A stretch of 64,000 nucleotides of DNA from PALSA-1316 sp964499365 (GTDB taxonomy: Bacteria > Nitrospirota > Thermodesulfovibrionia > Thermodesulfovibrionales > UBA6898). Shown here one piece after another: positions 7,659 to 16,156 of this stretch. The notes under the pieces were generated by a model that was not told the origin of the DNA, made no database searches, and was given only the letters and a program-made list of their open reading frames with translations. The stretch covers positions 124,001 through 188,000 of the forward strand of contig CAZCKU010000004.1 in NCBI GenBank assembly GCA_964499365.1. The letters are read 5' to 3'. Each line of letters begins with the position of its first letter. Within the stretch, counting starts at the first letter, position 1. The translations under genes were made by a program, and so were the position numbers.

Positions 7659-10269
7659 TTACCCCGCAGCATTTTTTGTATTTCTTGCCGCTTCCACACG
7701 GGCAGGGGTCGTTGCGGCCGGTCTTCTTGCCCTTGGCCACCGGCTGTGGGCCGCCTTCCTCGCCGCCCCGGTTGAAGGTCATGCTCAGTTTGCGCGACTG
7801 CGTGCGCATGGCAGAGTCTTCGTTCCTCTGCACCTGTATCTTGTAGAGCCGGGTGACGATCTCTGTGGATATGCGGCCGGACATCTCGGTAAACATGTCA
7901 AAGGCCTCGCGCTTGTATTCAACCAGCGGGTCACGCTGTCCGTACCCCCTGAGGCCGATGCCCTCCTTGAGGTGGTCCATCGCAAGGAGATGGTCCTTCC
8001 ACTGGGAGTCCACGATCTGCAGGATGACCATCTTCTCGAGATAGCGCATCATCTCGGCGCCGACCTCTGCCTCCTTATCGCTGTATGCCCTGGCGGTCGA
8101 CTCAAGGAGCAGGCCTTTCACCTGACGCAGGTCGTCCGGGAACGCATCCAGGGTGATGTCAAAAACACCATACATCGCGTCTTTCAGGCCCTTGAGGTCA
8201 TACTCGTGACTGCCACTGTCTTCGGGGCAGTAGAGCGAGAGAAAGTCCTCAATGATATCCTCGGTCATTGAGGTGACCCGCTCCCGCAGGTCCTCGCCCG
8301 CAAGGACGTCGCGCCTGAAGGCATAAATCTCCGTCCGCTGCTTGTTCATCACGTCATCATATTCAAGCAGGTGCTTGCGTATGTCGAAGTTGTGGGATTC
8401 AACCCGCTTCTGCGCGTTCTCGATCGCCCGGGAAACCATCGAGTTCTCGATCGGGACGTCCTCTTCCATGCCAAGCCTGCCCATCAGCCCCGATATCCTG
8501 TCGGAGCCGAAGATGCGCATCAGGTCGTCCTCAAGCGAAAGGTAAAACCTTGTTGAACCCGGGTCTCCCTGCCTGCCTGAGCGGCCCCTCAACTGGTTGT
8601 CGATACGCCTGGACTCGTGGCGCTCCGTACCGATGATATGCAGACCGCCGGCGGCAATCACCTTCTCCTTGTCTGCAGCACACTGCTCCTCAGCAAGGGC
8701 AAGCGCTTTCTGCCAGTCTTCGTCGGTGTGATCAGGTTTGTCACGCAGCATATCGCGCGCAATGGCACCGGGGTTTCCGCCGAGAATTATGTCGGTACCC
8801 CTGCCGGCCATGTTCGTTGCGATCGTTACGCCGTGGCTCCTGCCGGCCTGCACGATAATCTCGGCCTCTTTTTCATGATATTTGGCATTCAGCACGGCAT
8901 GCCTGATGCCTTTTTTCTTCAGAAGACTGCTCAGCAGCTCTGATTTTTCGATCGAGATCGTCCCGACCAGGACAGGCTGACCTAATTTATTCAGCTCCTC
9001 GATCTCGTTCAGGACCGCATGGAACTTCCCCTTCTCGGTCTTGTAGATCATGTCGGGATGATCCGTGCGTATCATCGGCCTGTTCGTCGGCACCACAACC
9101 ACATCGAGATTGTAGATCTTGGCAAATTCCTCTGCCTCTGTCTCTGCCGTACCGGTCATACCGGCCAGCTTGTTATACATCCTGAAGAAGTTCTGAAACG
9201 TTATCGTTGCCAGCGTCTGGTTTTCACTGGCTATCTTCACGCCCTCCTTGGCCTCGACCGCCTGATGGAGGCCGTCGGACCAGCGTCGGCCGGGCATGAG
9301 CCTGCCGGTAAACTCATCCACGATCAGTACTTCTCCGTCCTTGACAACGTAATCTACATCGAGCTTAAACAGCGTATGGGCCTTCAGTCCCTGCAACACG
9401 TGGTGGACAAGGTCAATATTCGCGGGATCGTACAGGTTCCCGGCACCGAGGAGTTTTTCGACCTTGATATTTCCCTCCTCGGTCAGGATGACCGAACGGG
9501 CCTTTTCATCAATGGTGTAGTCTTCTTCCTTCTGGAGCTTCGGGATGATCTTGTCGATCTTGTAATATTTGTCTGTCGATTCCTCCGAGGGTCCGGAGAT
9601 AATAAGCGGGGTCCTCGCCTCGTCGATCAGGATGCTGTCGACCTCGTCGACGATGGCAAAGTTCAGCTCGCGCTGCGCAAACTGGGAGACGTCGTACTTC
9701 ATATTGTCGCGGAGGTAGTCGAACCCGAACTCGTTGTTCGTTCCGTAGGTGATATCCGCGTTGTACGAGACCTGGCGCTGCTCGTCGGTCAGGCCATGCA
9801 CAATGACCCCGACGCTGAGACCGAGGAAATTGTAAAGCTGTCCCATCCACCCGGCGTCTCTTTTTGCCAGATAGTCGTTCACCGTGACAACGTGGACGCC
9901 GTTTCCGCTGAGGGCATTAAGATAAACGGGAAGGGTGGCGACCAGGGTCTTGCCTTCACCGGTCTTCATCTCAGCGATCTTGCCTTCGTGCAGAATAATG
10001 CCGCCGAGGAGCTGCATGTCGAAGTGTCTCATCTTCAGCACACGCTTTGAGGCCTCGCGGACAACGGCAAAGGCCTCGGGAAGCAGGTCATCCAGAGCTG
10101 AGCCCTGTACTATGCGTCCACGGAATTCATCGGTCTTGCCCCTGAGTTCTGCATCGGAAAGCGATGAAACAGCCGGTTCAAAGCTGTTAATACGGTCGAT
10201 AACAGGCAGGAGCCTCTTGATTTCACGGTCGTTCTTTGTACCAATCAGTTTTTTCAGTATACCTAACAT
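7651..10269 (-). CDS. secA: Preprotein translocase ATPase SecA
   Basis: An 872-residue SecA, the motor that drives preproteins through SecYEG. Visible motifs include Walker A GEGKTLVATLP, the DEVDSILIDEARTPLI Walker B region, MTGTAETEAEEF, GRGTDIILGGNPG and RGRSGRQGDPGS. The C-terminus carries the zinc-binding SEC-C motif NDPCPCGSGKKYKKCC. The start ATG at 10269 has no Shine-Dalgarno; a TTGCAA-17-TAATAT promoter ends 9 nt upstream. It is the first gene of a likely operon with the GGDEF and MglA-like genes. Confidence 0.98.
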   Translation of the reverse strand: MLGILKKLIGTKNDREIKRLLPVIDRINSFEPAVSSLSDAELRGKTDEFRGRIVQGSALDDLLPEAFAVVREASKRVLKMRHFDMQLLGGIILHEGKIAEMKTGEGKTLVATLPVYLNALSGNGVHVVTVNDYLAKRDAGWMGQLYNFLGLSVGVIVHGLTDEQRQVSYNADITYGTNNEFGFDYLRDNMKYDVSQFAQRELNFAIVDEVDSILIDEARTPLIISGPSEESTDKYYKIDKIIPKLQKEEDYTIDEKARSVILTEEGNIKVEKLLGAGNLYDPANIDLVHHVLQGLKAHTLFKLDVDYVVKDGEVLIVDEFTGRLMPGRRWSDGLHQAVEAKEGVKIASENQTLATITFQNFFRMYNKLAGMTGTAETEAEEFAKIYNLDVVVVPTNRPMIRTDHPDMIYKTEKGKFHAVLNEIEELNKLGQPVLVGTISIEKSELLSSLLKKKGIRHAVLNAKYHEKEAEIIVQAGRSHGVTIATNMAGRGTDIILGGNPGAIARDMLRDKPDHTDEDWQKALALAEEQCAADKEKVIAAGGLHIIGTERHESRRIDNQLRGRSGRQGDPGSTRFYLSLEDDLMRIFGSDRISGLMGRLGMEEDVPIENSMVSRAIENAQKRVESHNFDIRKHLLEYDDVMNKQRTEIYAFRRDVLAGEDLRERVTSMTEDIIEDFLSLYCPEDSGSHEYDLKGLKDAMYGVFDITLDAFPDDLRQVKGLLLESTARAYSDKEAEVGAEMMRYLEKMVILQIVDSQWKDHLLAMDHLKEGIGLRGYGQRDPLVEYKREAFDMFTEMSGRISTEIVTRLYKIQVQRNEDSAMRTQSRKLSMTFNRGGEEGGPQPVAKGKKTGRNDPCPCGSGKKYKKCCGVNE

Positions 10270-10278
10270 AGTGCATAC

Positions 10279-10307
10279 ATATTAAAGGAATCACCGCAAT
10301 ATTGCAA
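10279..10307 (-). promoter_or_regulatory. Predicted sigma-70 promoter of secA, near-leaderless
   Basis: On the minus strand, TTGCAA (10307-10302), a 17-bp spacer and TAATAT (10284-10279) precede the ATG at 10269 by 9 nt. Transcription starting about 7 nt after the -10 box would leave a leader of only about 2-3 nt. No purine-rich ribosome-binding site is present. Confidence 0.6.
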
Positions 10308-10371
10308 GAAATGCATGTATTTCAAGCTGTTACACTGCAATGGCTGCTCAGTGTCCTGTTTATGACTTTCA

Positions 10372-10401
10372 TTGATGTAAGTATCAGAATACTGCTACAT
10401 T
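10372..10401 (+). promoter_or_regulatory. Predicted sigma-70 promoter of miaB, near-leaderless
   Basis: TTGATG (10372-10377), an 18-bp spacer and TACATT (10396-10401) end 8 nt before the miaB ATG at 10410. The expected start of transcription falls on or beside the start codon, and there is no Shine-Dalgarno sequence. It is divergent from the secA promoter. Confidence 0.6.
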
Positions 10402-10409
10402 AAATAGAC

Positions 10410-11723
10410 ATGGAAAAAAACGTCTATATCTATACCTATGGCTGCCAGATGAACGTGCACGACTCCGAAAAAATGATCGGGGTGCTCTCCCAGGGTGGCT
10501 ACAGGGCTGTCGGCTCTCCTGACGATGCAGATCTGATCATCTTCAATACCTGTGCGATCAGGGCAAAGGCCGAGCAGAAGTTCTTCAGCCAGCTCGGGAG
10601 GACCAAGGCGCTTAAAAAGAAGAACAAAGACCTCCTGATTGCGGTGGCAGGCTGTGTTGCCCAGGAGACCCAGAAGAAGATATTCAGTCGCGCGCCCTAT
10701 GTCGATATGGTGATCGGGCCGCAGAATATCAATGCGCTGAATGATCTGCTTTTGCTTCAGGGCCGAAGACTCTCTGTAGAGGAGAATCCGGGGCTTGCTG
10801 ATGCTGAATACCCGGCGGTCAGGGACAGCAGGCTTCGGGCATGGGTTGCGGTCATGTACGGCTGCAACAATTTCTGCAGCTACTGTATCGTCCCCTATAC
10901 CCGCGGCAGAGAGGTCTCAAGGCCTTCAGACAGCATCATGGCCGAGATCAGGGACCTGCAGGGGAAGGGCTATAAGGAAGTGACGCTGCTCGGGCAGAAC
11001 GTCAATTCCTACCGGAGTGACACTGATTTTCCGGGGCTGCTCAGAAAGATCGATACCGCTGGCATCGCCAGGGTGCGGTTCATGACCTCACATCCCCGCG
11101 ATATGTCACCTGAACTTGTTGATGCCCTTGCTGAGCTTCCGTCGGCTTGTGAGCATATCCATCTGCCGGTGCAGTCCGGTTCCGACCGCATCCTCGGACT
11201 CATGAACAGGGGGTATACCTTCCATGAGTACCGGAAAAAGATTCAATTGCTGAGGGCACGGGTGCCCGGGATTGCGATTACCGGTGACATTATCGTGGGT
11301 TTTCCGGGCGAAACGGATGCTGATTACCAGCTGACCCTGGACGCCGTAAGGGAGACTGAGTACGACGGTCTTTTCGCCTTTAAGTATTCGATGCGGAAGG
11401 GGACGAGAGCCTGTCTTCTCGAAGACCAGATTCCTGAGGAAGTCAAGACCGACAGGCTGAACAACCTCCTGAAGATACAGGAGGAGATTACCGAGAGGAA
11501 GAACCGGCATCTTGAGGATACCGTCATCGAGGTTCTCATTGAAGGTCCTTCTGATGCTGATCCAGCTTGGCTCTCCGGAAGGTCCAGGACAAACAAGATT
11601 GTGAACTTTCCCGACAATGGCGAACGCATCGGGGACTTCGTTCATGTCCGCATTGAGCGTGCCCGCATGCACTCCCTTGAAGGAATCAGGTCAGTGGAAG
11701 AACCCTGTCCCTCAGCTCCGTGA
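10410..11723 (+). CDS. miaB: tRNA-2-methylthio-N6-dimethylallyladenosine synthase MiaB
   Basis: A 437-residue radical-SAM methylthiotransferase that modifies A37 of tRNAs. The N-terminal UPF0004 domain contains the three auxiliary-cluster cysteines (YTYGCQMNVHDSE, NTCAIR, AGCVAQE). The radical SAM motif is YGCNNFCSYCIVPYTRG, and a C-terminal TRAM domain follows (about 375-430). The sequence GCQMNVHDSE is the MiaB subfamily hallmark. The stop codon overlaps the start of mtaB (ATGA), so the two methylthiotransferases are translationally coupled. Confidence 0.95.
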   Translation: MEKNVYIYTYGCQMNVHDSEKMIGVLSQGGYRAVGSPDDADLIIFNTCAIRAKAEQKFFSQLGRTKALKKKNKDLLIAVAGCVAQETQKKIFSRAPYVDMVIGPQNINALNDLLLLQGRRLSVEENPGLADAEYPAVRDSRLRAWVAVMYGCNNFCSYCIVPYTRGREVSRPSDSIMAEIRDLQGKGYKEVTLLGQNVNSYRSDTDFPGLLRKIDTAGIARVRFMTSHPRDMSPELVDALAELPSACEHIHLPVQSGSDRILGLMNRGYTFHEYRKKIQLLRARVPGIAITGDIIVGFPGETDADYQLTLDAVRETEYDGLFAFKYSMRKGTRACLLEDQIPEEVKTDRLNNLLKIQEEITERKNRHLEDTVIEVLIEGPSDADPAWLSGRSRTNKIVNFPDNGERIGDFVHVRIERARMHSLEGIRSVEEPCPSAP

Positions 11724-12958
11724 AGGTTTCACTTATAACCCTGGGCTGCAGGGTGAACCAGGCAGAGACAGATGTACTTCAAGAGACACTTCAAGATAAT
11801 GGCGTAACTATCGTTGATATAAAGGAATGTCCTGATTACTGCATCGTCAATACCTGCACGATAACGCAAAAGAGCGACTACAATTCCCGGCAGAGCATTC
11901 GGAAGGCGTTCCGTGCAGGGGCAAAGGTGATCGTGACCGGCTGTTATTCCCAGCTGCATAAGGCAGAGGCTGTTGGTCTGCCGGGAGTTGTGCAGGTCGT
12001 TGACATCAGAAATAAATACGACATTGTCGGTCTTCTTACTGATTCAGGCGCTGGACCTTCCTTTGATGTCTCATCAAGGTCCCGTCCTTTTCTTAAGGTA
12101 CAGGACGGCTGCAACTTCTGCTGTTCCTACTGCGCAGTACCACTTGCACGCGGCAGGTCAAGGAGTGAACCAGTGAGTCTGCTCGTCGAACGGGTCAGGT
12201 CCATCACTGACCGGGGCTTCTCGGAGATTGTACTCACCGGAATTCACCTTGGGACCTATGGCCGGGACCTTCCTGAAAAGCTGTCGATTGCGGGTCTCGT
12301 CAGGACATTGCTTCAGCAGACAACCATTCACCGGATCAGGCTCAGCTCCCTGGAGGTGAACGAGGTTGATGACGAGCTGCTTGAGTTGATGCAGGATGAG
12401 CGTATATGCAGGAACCTGCATATACCCCTTCAGAGCGGGAGCAGCAAGATTCTCGGCCTCATGCGCCGTAGTTATTCCCCGGCACATTTCAGGGAAAGGA
12501 TCGAGACAATTGCAAGGCGGCTTGGAGAGATCGGATTGGGCACAGATATCATCGTCGGGTTCCCCGGGGAACTCAAAAAGGAATTCGAAGAGACCCGAAA
12601 ACTGATCAATGACCTCCCGTTCACCTATCTGCATGTCTTTCCGTACTCGCCACGTCCAAATACCGAGGCCTCAGCGCTCAAAGGAAGAGCATCCGGAGAC
12701 GAGGTGCGAGAGCGTACAGAGCTGCTCAGACGGCTTGGGGACGAGAAAAAAATGCTATACATGAATTCCTGCATCGGGAAAAACCTTGAGGTAATTATGG
12801 AAGAGGGCAGCCCGGAATGTCCGACAGTCGGTACATCCAGTAACTACCTGAAAATCTCGGTGTCTCATTATTCAGGACGACGCGGAACCCTTGAGATTGC
12901 TCGACCCGTGCGCATCGAAAACAACATACTCGAAGGAGTTCTTATAAAAGATGCTTAA
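11720..12958 (+). CDS. mtaB: tRNA threonylcarbamoyladenosine methylthiotransferase MtaB
   Basis: A 412-residue paralogue of MiaB that methylthiolates t6A37 of tRNA. The N-terminus ITLGCRVNQAETDVLQ is the MtaB hallmark (GCRVNQ-E). Further cysteines occur in NTCTITQKSDYNSRQ and VTGCYSQ, with the radical SAM motif QDGCNFCCSYCAVPLARGRSRS. A short C-terminal domain replaces a full TRAM region. It overlaps miaB by 4 nt. No strong terminator follows, only a weak hairpin with a T-run near 13190-13215. Confidence 0.93.
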   Translation: MKVSLITLGCRVNQAETDVLQETLQDNGVTIVDIKECPDYCIVNTCTITQKSDYNSRQSIRKAFRAGAKVIVTGCYSQLHKAEAVGLPGVVQVVDIRNKYDIVGLLTDSGAGPSFDVSSRSRPFLKVQDGCNFCCSYCAVPLARGRSRSEPVSLLVERVRSITDRGFSEIVLTGIHLGTYGRDLPEKLSIAGLVRTLLQQTTIHRIRLSSLEVNEVDDELLELMQDERICRNLHIPLQSGSSKILGLMRRSYSPAHFRERIETIARRLGEIGLGTDIIVGFPGELKKEFEETRKLINDLPFTYLHVFPYSPRPNTEASALKGRASGDEVRERTELLRRLGDEKKMLYMNSCIGKNLEVIMEEGSPECPTVGTSSNYLKISVSHYSGRRGTLEIARPVRIENNILEGVLIKDA

Positions 12959-13627
12959 CCGCTGATAATTACGTGATATTGTTAGTGCTCAATACATAAT
13001 CAGATACGAAGAAGCCTGTCTCAGCCCCACAAGATCAATTTTATCCACATCGATCCTAACAGTATATTAACAATTACTGTTCATATGTAGTGTCTGATAA
13101 GATATATTATGTAAAGTAACGTGGAACCATGCCATGGCTGCAAACTCACGCAATCTATTGAAGTTGCGTGATTATCACCGTGCTGATAGGCTCTCCCGTC
13201 GGGGACATTCTTTTTTGTATCAATTAACAGGGTTGTGATCAGCCAGACTCCCGCCCATCACCTTCAGGCCCACTGAAACAGCACTAACCACGAATCAGCC
13301 TGATATACTGACGGCATCTTTTTCTCCGGACGGTCACCGGACTTAAAAAAATCGGGCGCCTCACTCCCACTTTGCAAGGGATAAACTGCTAAATACCCGA
13401 GCTGATGACCGTCGGATACGCAGCTCGAATAATATCAATAGCTACCGTGAATGGCAATCTGAGACTGGACAGTTTGCGGCCTGGCGGAAATTGCCCCTCA
13501 TGAGGAGGCGCTTCGATAAATGCGGGCGACAATAATAAGATACTTTAAGTTTCGCCTGTAACATCATGTTCCTGCGTATTATTTCATTTACTTCAAATCA
13601 CGAATTCTGACTTAGCAGCCATTATGC
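12959..13627. other. Non-coding region of about 670 bp with inverted repeats
   Basis: No convincing reading frame is present. It holds several inverted repeats: TCACGCAA/TTGCGTGA (13146-13153 and 13164-13171), CGAGCTG/CAGCTCG (13398-13404 and 13421-13427) and GGCAAT/ATTGCC (13453-13458 and 13490-13495). Near 13190-13216, TCCC-GTC-GGGG followed by a T-rich run may end the mtaB message. I could not match the region to tmRNA, 6S RNA, SRP RNA, RNase P or a known riboswitch. It may encode a structured RNA or be decayed sequence. Confidence 0.45.
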
Positions 13628-13657
13628 TTGACATTTCATGACATTCTGCATTATAAA
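13628..13657 (+). promoter_or_regulatory. Promoter of tRNA-Gly
   Basis: A near-consensus TTGACA (13628-13633), an 18-bp spacer and TATAAA (13652-13657) end 8 nt before the first base of the tRNA. It shows that this organism uses sigma-70-type boxes, and that -10 to product distances of about 8 nt occur here. Confidence 0.8.
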
Positions 13658-13665
13658 ATTCATGT

Positions 13666-13740
13666 GCGGGCGTAACTCAGTGGTAGAGTGTTAGCTTCCC
13701 AAGCTGAAAGTCGCGAGTTCGAATCTCGTCGCCCGCTCCA
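13666..13740 (+). tRNA. tRNA-Gly, anticodon CCC
   Basis: A complete cloverleaf. The acceptor arms GCGGGCG and CGCCCGC pair perfectly, followed by T and an encoded CCA at 13738-13740. The D stem is ACTC/GAGT. The anticodon stem TTAGC/GCTGA encloses the loop TTCCCAA, giving anticodon CCC (13698-13700) for GGG codons. The T arm contains GTTCGAATC. An open frame that runs through the tRNA into the next gene is not the real start of that gene. Confidence 0.97.
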
Positions 13741-13783
13741 ACTCTTTTTTGGCAAACCATATTTTCTACAGCGGGTCAACAGA

Positions 13784-14308
13784 TTGACAAGAGGTTTGGT
13801 ACATATCTACACAGGCGACGGCAAGGGGAAAACAACTGCCGCCGTCGGTATATCCATCAGGGCAAGGGGAAGCGGTCTCAGCGTTCTCTTTGTACAGTTC
13901 TTCAAGGAGAAAACCGGCCACGGAGAGGTGCCTCTCATGCAGAGCATCGGTATCGATACCCTGGTCTTTGATAAAGTCAAATCCCCCCTCTTCAATCCTG
14001 ACGTGGACAGAAACGCCCTTGCCTCTGAGGTATCAAGGGCACTGAAGGAAATTCTGGGACATATGGCCAGAAAACACTACGATCTGGTCGTCCTGGACGA
14101 ATTTATCTGCCTTATCACTGAAAATGTCCTGCCTGAGGCTGACGCTGTAAGCTTTCTTCAGGCAAAACCTGCAAATATTGAACTCGTCCTTACCGGAAAC
14201 GGAGCATCGGAGAGTTTCATGCGGCATGCCAACTATGTCACATGCATGAAGAACATCAAGCACCCGTTTGCCAGTCATACTGATGCCCGGAAGGGGATCG
14301 AGTACTAG
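13784..14308 (+). CDS. cobO: Cob(I)yrinic acid a,c-diamide / cob(I)alamin adenosyltransferase
   Basis: About 170-174 residues of the CobO/BtuR/CobA family, which adds the 5'-deoxyadenosyl group to corrinoids. The P-loop GDGKGKTTAAVG lies at the N-terminus, followed by VLFVQFFKEKTGHGE, DLVVLDEFIC and ELVLTGNGA, typical for the family. The start is uncertain: the frame is open through the upstream tRNA, but only TTG codons at 13784 and 13796 lie near the conserved start of the domain. Neither has an ideal ribosome-binding site; AAGAGG at 13789-13794 is too close to 13796. The 3' end overlaps the convergent gene by 4 nt. Confidence 0.85.
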   Translation: MTRGLVHIYTGDGKGKTTAAVGISIRARGSGLSVLFVQFFKEKTGHGEVPLMQSIGIDTLVFDKVKSPLFNPDVDRNALASEVSRALKEILGHMARKHYDLVVLDEFICLITENVLPEADAVSFLQAKPANIELVLTGNGASESFMRHANYVTCMKNIKHPFASHTDARKGIEY

Positions 14309-14886
14309 AGAGCAGCGTCTTTCGCAGCAAACGCCTTTCTGACGTGCAAGATCCTCTGGGCTACGGTGATGTGCGTCAGGATCGCAAGAACCCAGAGCAC
14401 AGGAGTCATCAACCCGCTTACCGTCCCGAACACCACAAGCAGTATCCTTTCGGGTCTCTCCATGAGCCCGACCTTGCAGTCGATGCCGAGACCTTCTGCC
14501 CTGGCACGGACATAACTTACCAGGACGGCACCCACAAGGACACCAAGCGCAAGGACAGCCCCCACGGGATCATCTCCTCTGACAAGGTTCAGAGAAACAG
14601 AGAGGAAGATAAAGGCATCTGAGTACCGGTCGAGGACAGAGTCAAGGAAGGCGCCGAATGGGGTCGTTTTTCCGTTGGCGCGGGCAACTACTCCGTCAAG
14701 AACGTCGAAGAATGCACCGAGCAGGACCAGCATACCGCCCCAGCGCATATGAAAAACGAGGATTGCAGAGCCACACGCGGTAACAAAGAACCCGAAAAGG
14801 GTCAGGACATTCGGGCTCACGGGAACCCTTGAGGCCACTCCTCCCAACGGCTTGTCAAAGACATGACCAAATCGCTCGCCGATCAT
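14305..14886 (-). CDS. CDP-alcohol phosphatidyltransferase, probable phosphatidylinositol-phosphate synthase
   Basis: A 193-residue integral membrane enzyme of the CDP-alcohol phosphatidyltransferase family. The catalytic signature is complete: DGVVAR, then G and D-x3-D in GAFLDSVLDRYSD. Several hydrophobic helices follow. It lies 12 nt downstream of inositol-phosphate synthase. I therefore infer that its acceptor is inositol-1-phosphate, giving phosphatidylinositol phosphate, as in actinobacterial and archaeal enzymes. Phosphatidylglycerophosphate synthase is the main alternative. Confidence 0.85.
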   Translation of the reverse strand: MIGERFGHVFDKPLGGVASRVPVSPNVLTLFGFFVTACGSAILVFHMRWGGMLVLLGAFFDVLDGVVARANGKTTPFGAFLDSVLDRYSDAFIFLSVSLNLVRGDDPVGAVLALGVLVGAVLVSYVRARAEGLGIDCKVGLMERPERILLVVFGTVSGLMTPVLWVLAILTHITVAQRILHVRKAFAAKDAAL

Positions 14887-14898
14887 CAGGCCGGAGGG

Positions 14899-16002
14899 CT
14901 ATCGCTCCCTTTTGCCTTCGATAAACTCCTCTACCATGACCTTTGCCCTGTCGTCCGGGAACTGCTTCAGCGGATGTTTCATGAAATAGGCAGACGGCGA
15001 AAGCAGCGAACCGCCGATCTTCCTGTCCCGGGCTATCTTGCAGCATCTGACAGCGTCGATGACAACACCGGCACTGTTCGGCGAGTCTTCGACAGAGAGC
15101 CGCATCTCGAGATGGAGAGGTACGTTTCCAAAACCTCTTCCCTCGATCCTGAGAAAGCAGACCTTGTTGTCATTGAGCCACGGGATATAGTCGGACGGAC
15201 CGATATGGATATGGTCCGCATGCAGCGGTTTCTGCATCTGGGACTGGACGGCCTCTGTTTTCGAGATCTTCTTCATCTTCAGGCGGCTGCTGTTCAGCAT
15301 ATTCATGAAATCCGTATTTCCGCCGACATTCAGCTGATAGGTGCTGTCGATTGCAACACCCCTGTCTTCGAAGAGCTTGGTCAGGCAACGGTGAATGATC
15401 GTCGCGCCTATCTGGCTTTTGATATCATCCCCGACTGCCGGAATGCCTGCATCCTGGAACCTCCTGGCCCAGTCCCGGTTCGAAACGATGAAGACCGGCA
15501 CGCAGTTTACGAGACTTACCCCCGCCTGCAGGCAGGCCTCTGCATAGAAGGCAGTAGCCTTTGCCGAGCCGACCGGAAGGTAATTAATCAGAATATCGGC
15601 ACCTGATCTCCGGAGTGTCTTCACTATATCAACAGGCTTCTTCCCTGCGACAACGAAGCGGCGGTGGTGCGGATAGTTGTCCATATGCTCGGAGACCCCG
15701 TCGAGGACCGTGCCCATTTCAACCTTCACCGTATTGCCGGCAGACATCTTGTTGAATCTCATGGTGCAGTTAGGCTCGCTGAAAATCGCATCGCGCAGCG
15801 GCATGCCGACCTTCCGCGCATCGACATCGAATGCCGCCACGACCTTTATATCCCCCGGCCGATAGCCTCCGAGGCTGTAATGCATCAGCCCCGGAACCTG
15901 CTGGTCCTTCTTATGCTTATGACGACTGTAGTAGTCAATGCCCTGCACCAGCGAACTTGCGCAGTTGCCAACTCCGGCTATCGCTATCCTAATTTCTTTC
16001 AT
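14899..16002 (-). CDS. ino1: Myo-inositol-1-phosphate synthase (INO1 family)
   Basis: A 367-residue NAD-dependent cyclase converting glucose-6-phosphate to inositol-1-phosphate. The Rossmann start IRIAIAGVGNCASSLVQG is the prokaryotic INO1 hallmark. Later motifs include VVAAFDVDARKVG, INYLPVGSAKAT, VNCVPVFIVS, GDDIKSQIGATI and LNVGGNTDFMNML, with lysines in the catalytic region. The ATG has a good AGGAAGG site 7 nt upstream. The gene is followed by the phosphatidyltransferase, forming a two-gene inositol-lipid operon. Confidence 0.95.
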   Translation of the reverse strand: MKEIRIAIAGVGNCASSLVQGIDYYSRHKHKKDQQVPGLMHYSLGGYRPGDIKVVAAFDVDARKVGMPLRDAIFSEPNCTMRFNKMSAGNTVKVEMGTVLDGVSEHMDNYPHHRRFVVAGKKPVDIVKTLRRSGADILINYLPVGSAKATAFYAEACLQAGVSLVNCVPVFIVSNRDWARRFQDAGIPAVGDDIKSQIGATIIHRCLTKLFEDRGVAIDSTYQLNVGGNTDFMNMLNSSRLKMKKISKTEAVQSQMQKPLHADHIHIGPSDYIPWLNDNKVCFLRIEGRGFGNVPLHLEMRLSVEDSPNSAGVVIDAVRCCKIARDRKIGGSLLSPSAYFMKHPLKQFPDDRAKVMVEEFIEGKRER

Positions 16003-16041
16003 CGAACGTCCTTCCTGTAGAAAACTGAATCACAATCAAAA

Positions 16042-16071
16042 TTTATATATCATCGCCACGTGCTGTGTCAA
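16042..16071 (-). promoter_or_regulatory. Predicted promoter of ino1
   Basis: On the minus strand, TTGACA (16071-16066), an 18-bp spacer and TATAAA (16047-16042). The boxes match the tRNA-Gly promoter in both sequence and spacing. The resulting leader of about 33 nt carries a Shine-Dalgarno sequence. Confidence 0.65.
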
Positions 16072-16120
16072 GGAGTAAATCTCCGGCATGACGGTCAGGC
16101 CAGCAGTATACGATTTTCAC

Positions 16121-16149
16121 TTGCGATATTTCCAGCTATTTTTTATAAT
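16121..16149 (+). promoter_or_regulatory. Predicted leaderless promoter of mdh
   Basis: TTGCGA (16121-16126), a 17-bp spacer and a perfect TATAAT (16144-16149) end exactly 7 nt before the ATG at 16157. The predicted transcript begins at the start codon. No ribosome-binding site is present. Confidence 0.7.
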
Positions 16150-16156
16150 ACCGGCC

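Noticed and set aside
7075..10050. Two long open frames antisense to secA
   Set aside because: SecA motifs on the other strand are unmistakable, and these frames have no family resemblance.
13441..13510. Possible cobalamin riboswitch before the adenosyltransferase gene
   Set aside because: The conserved B12-box sequence is not present, and a tRNA lies between it and the gene.
13688..13783. An upstream ATG start for the corrinoid adenosyltransferase inside the tRNA-Gly gene
   Set aside because: It would translate most of the tRNA, and the extra residues precede a domain that starts normally at the P-loop.
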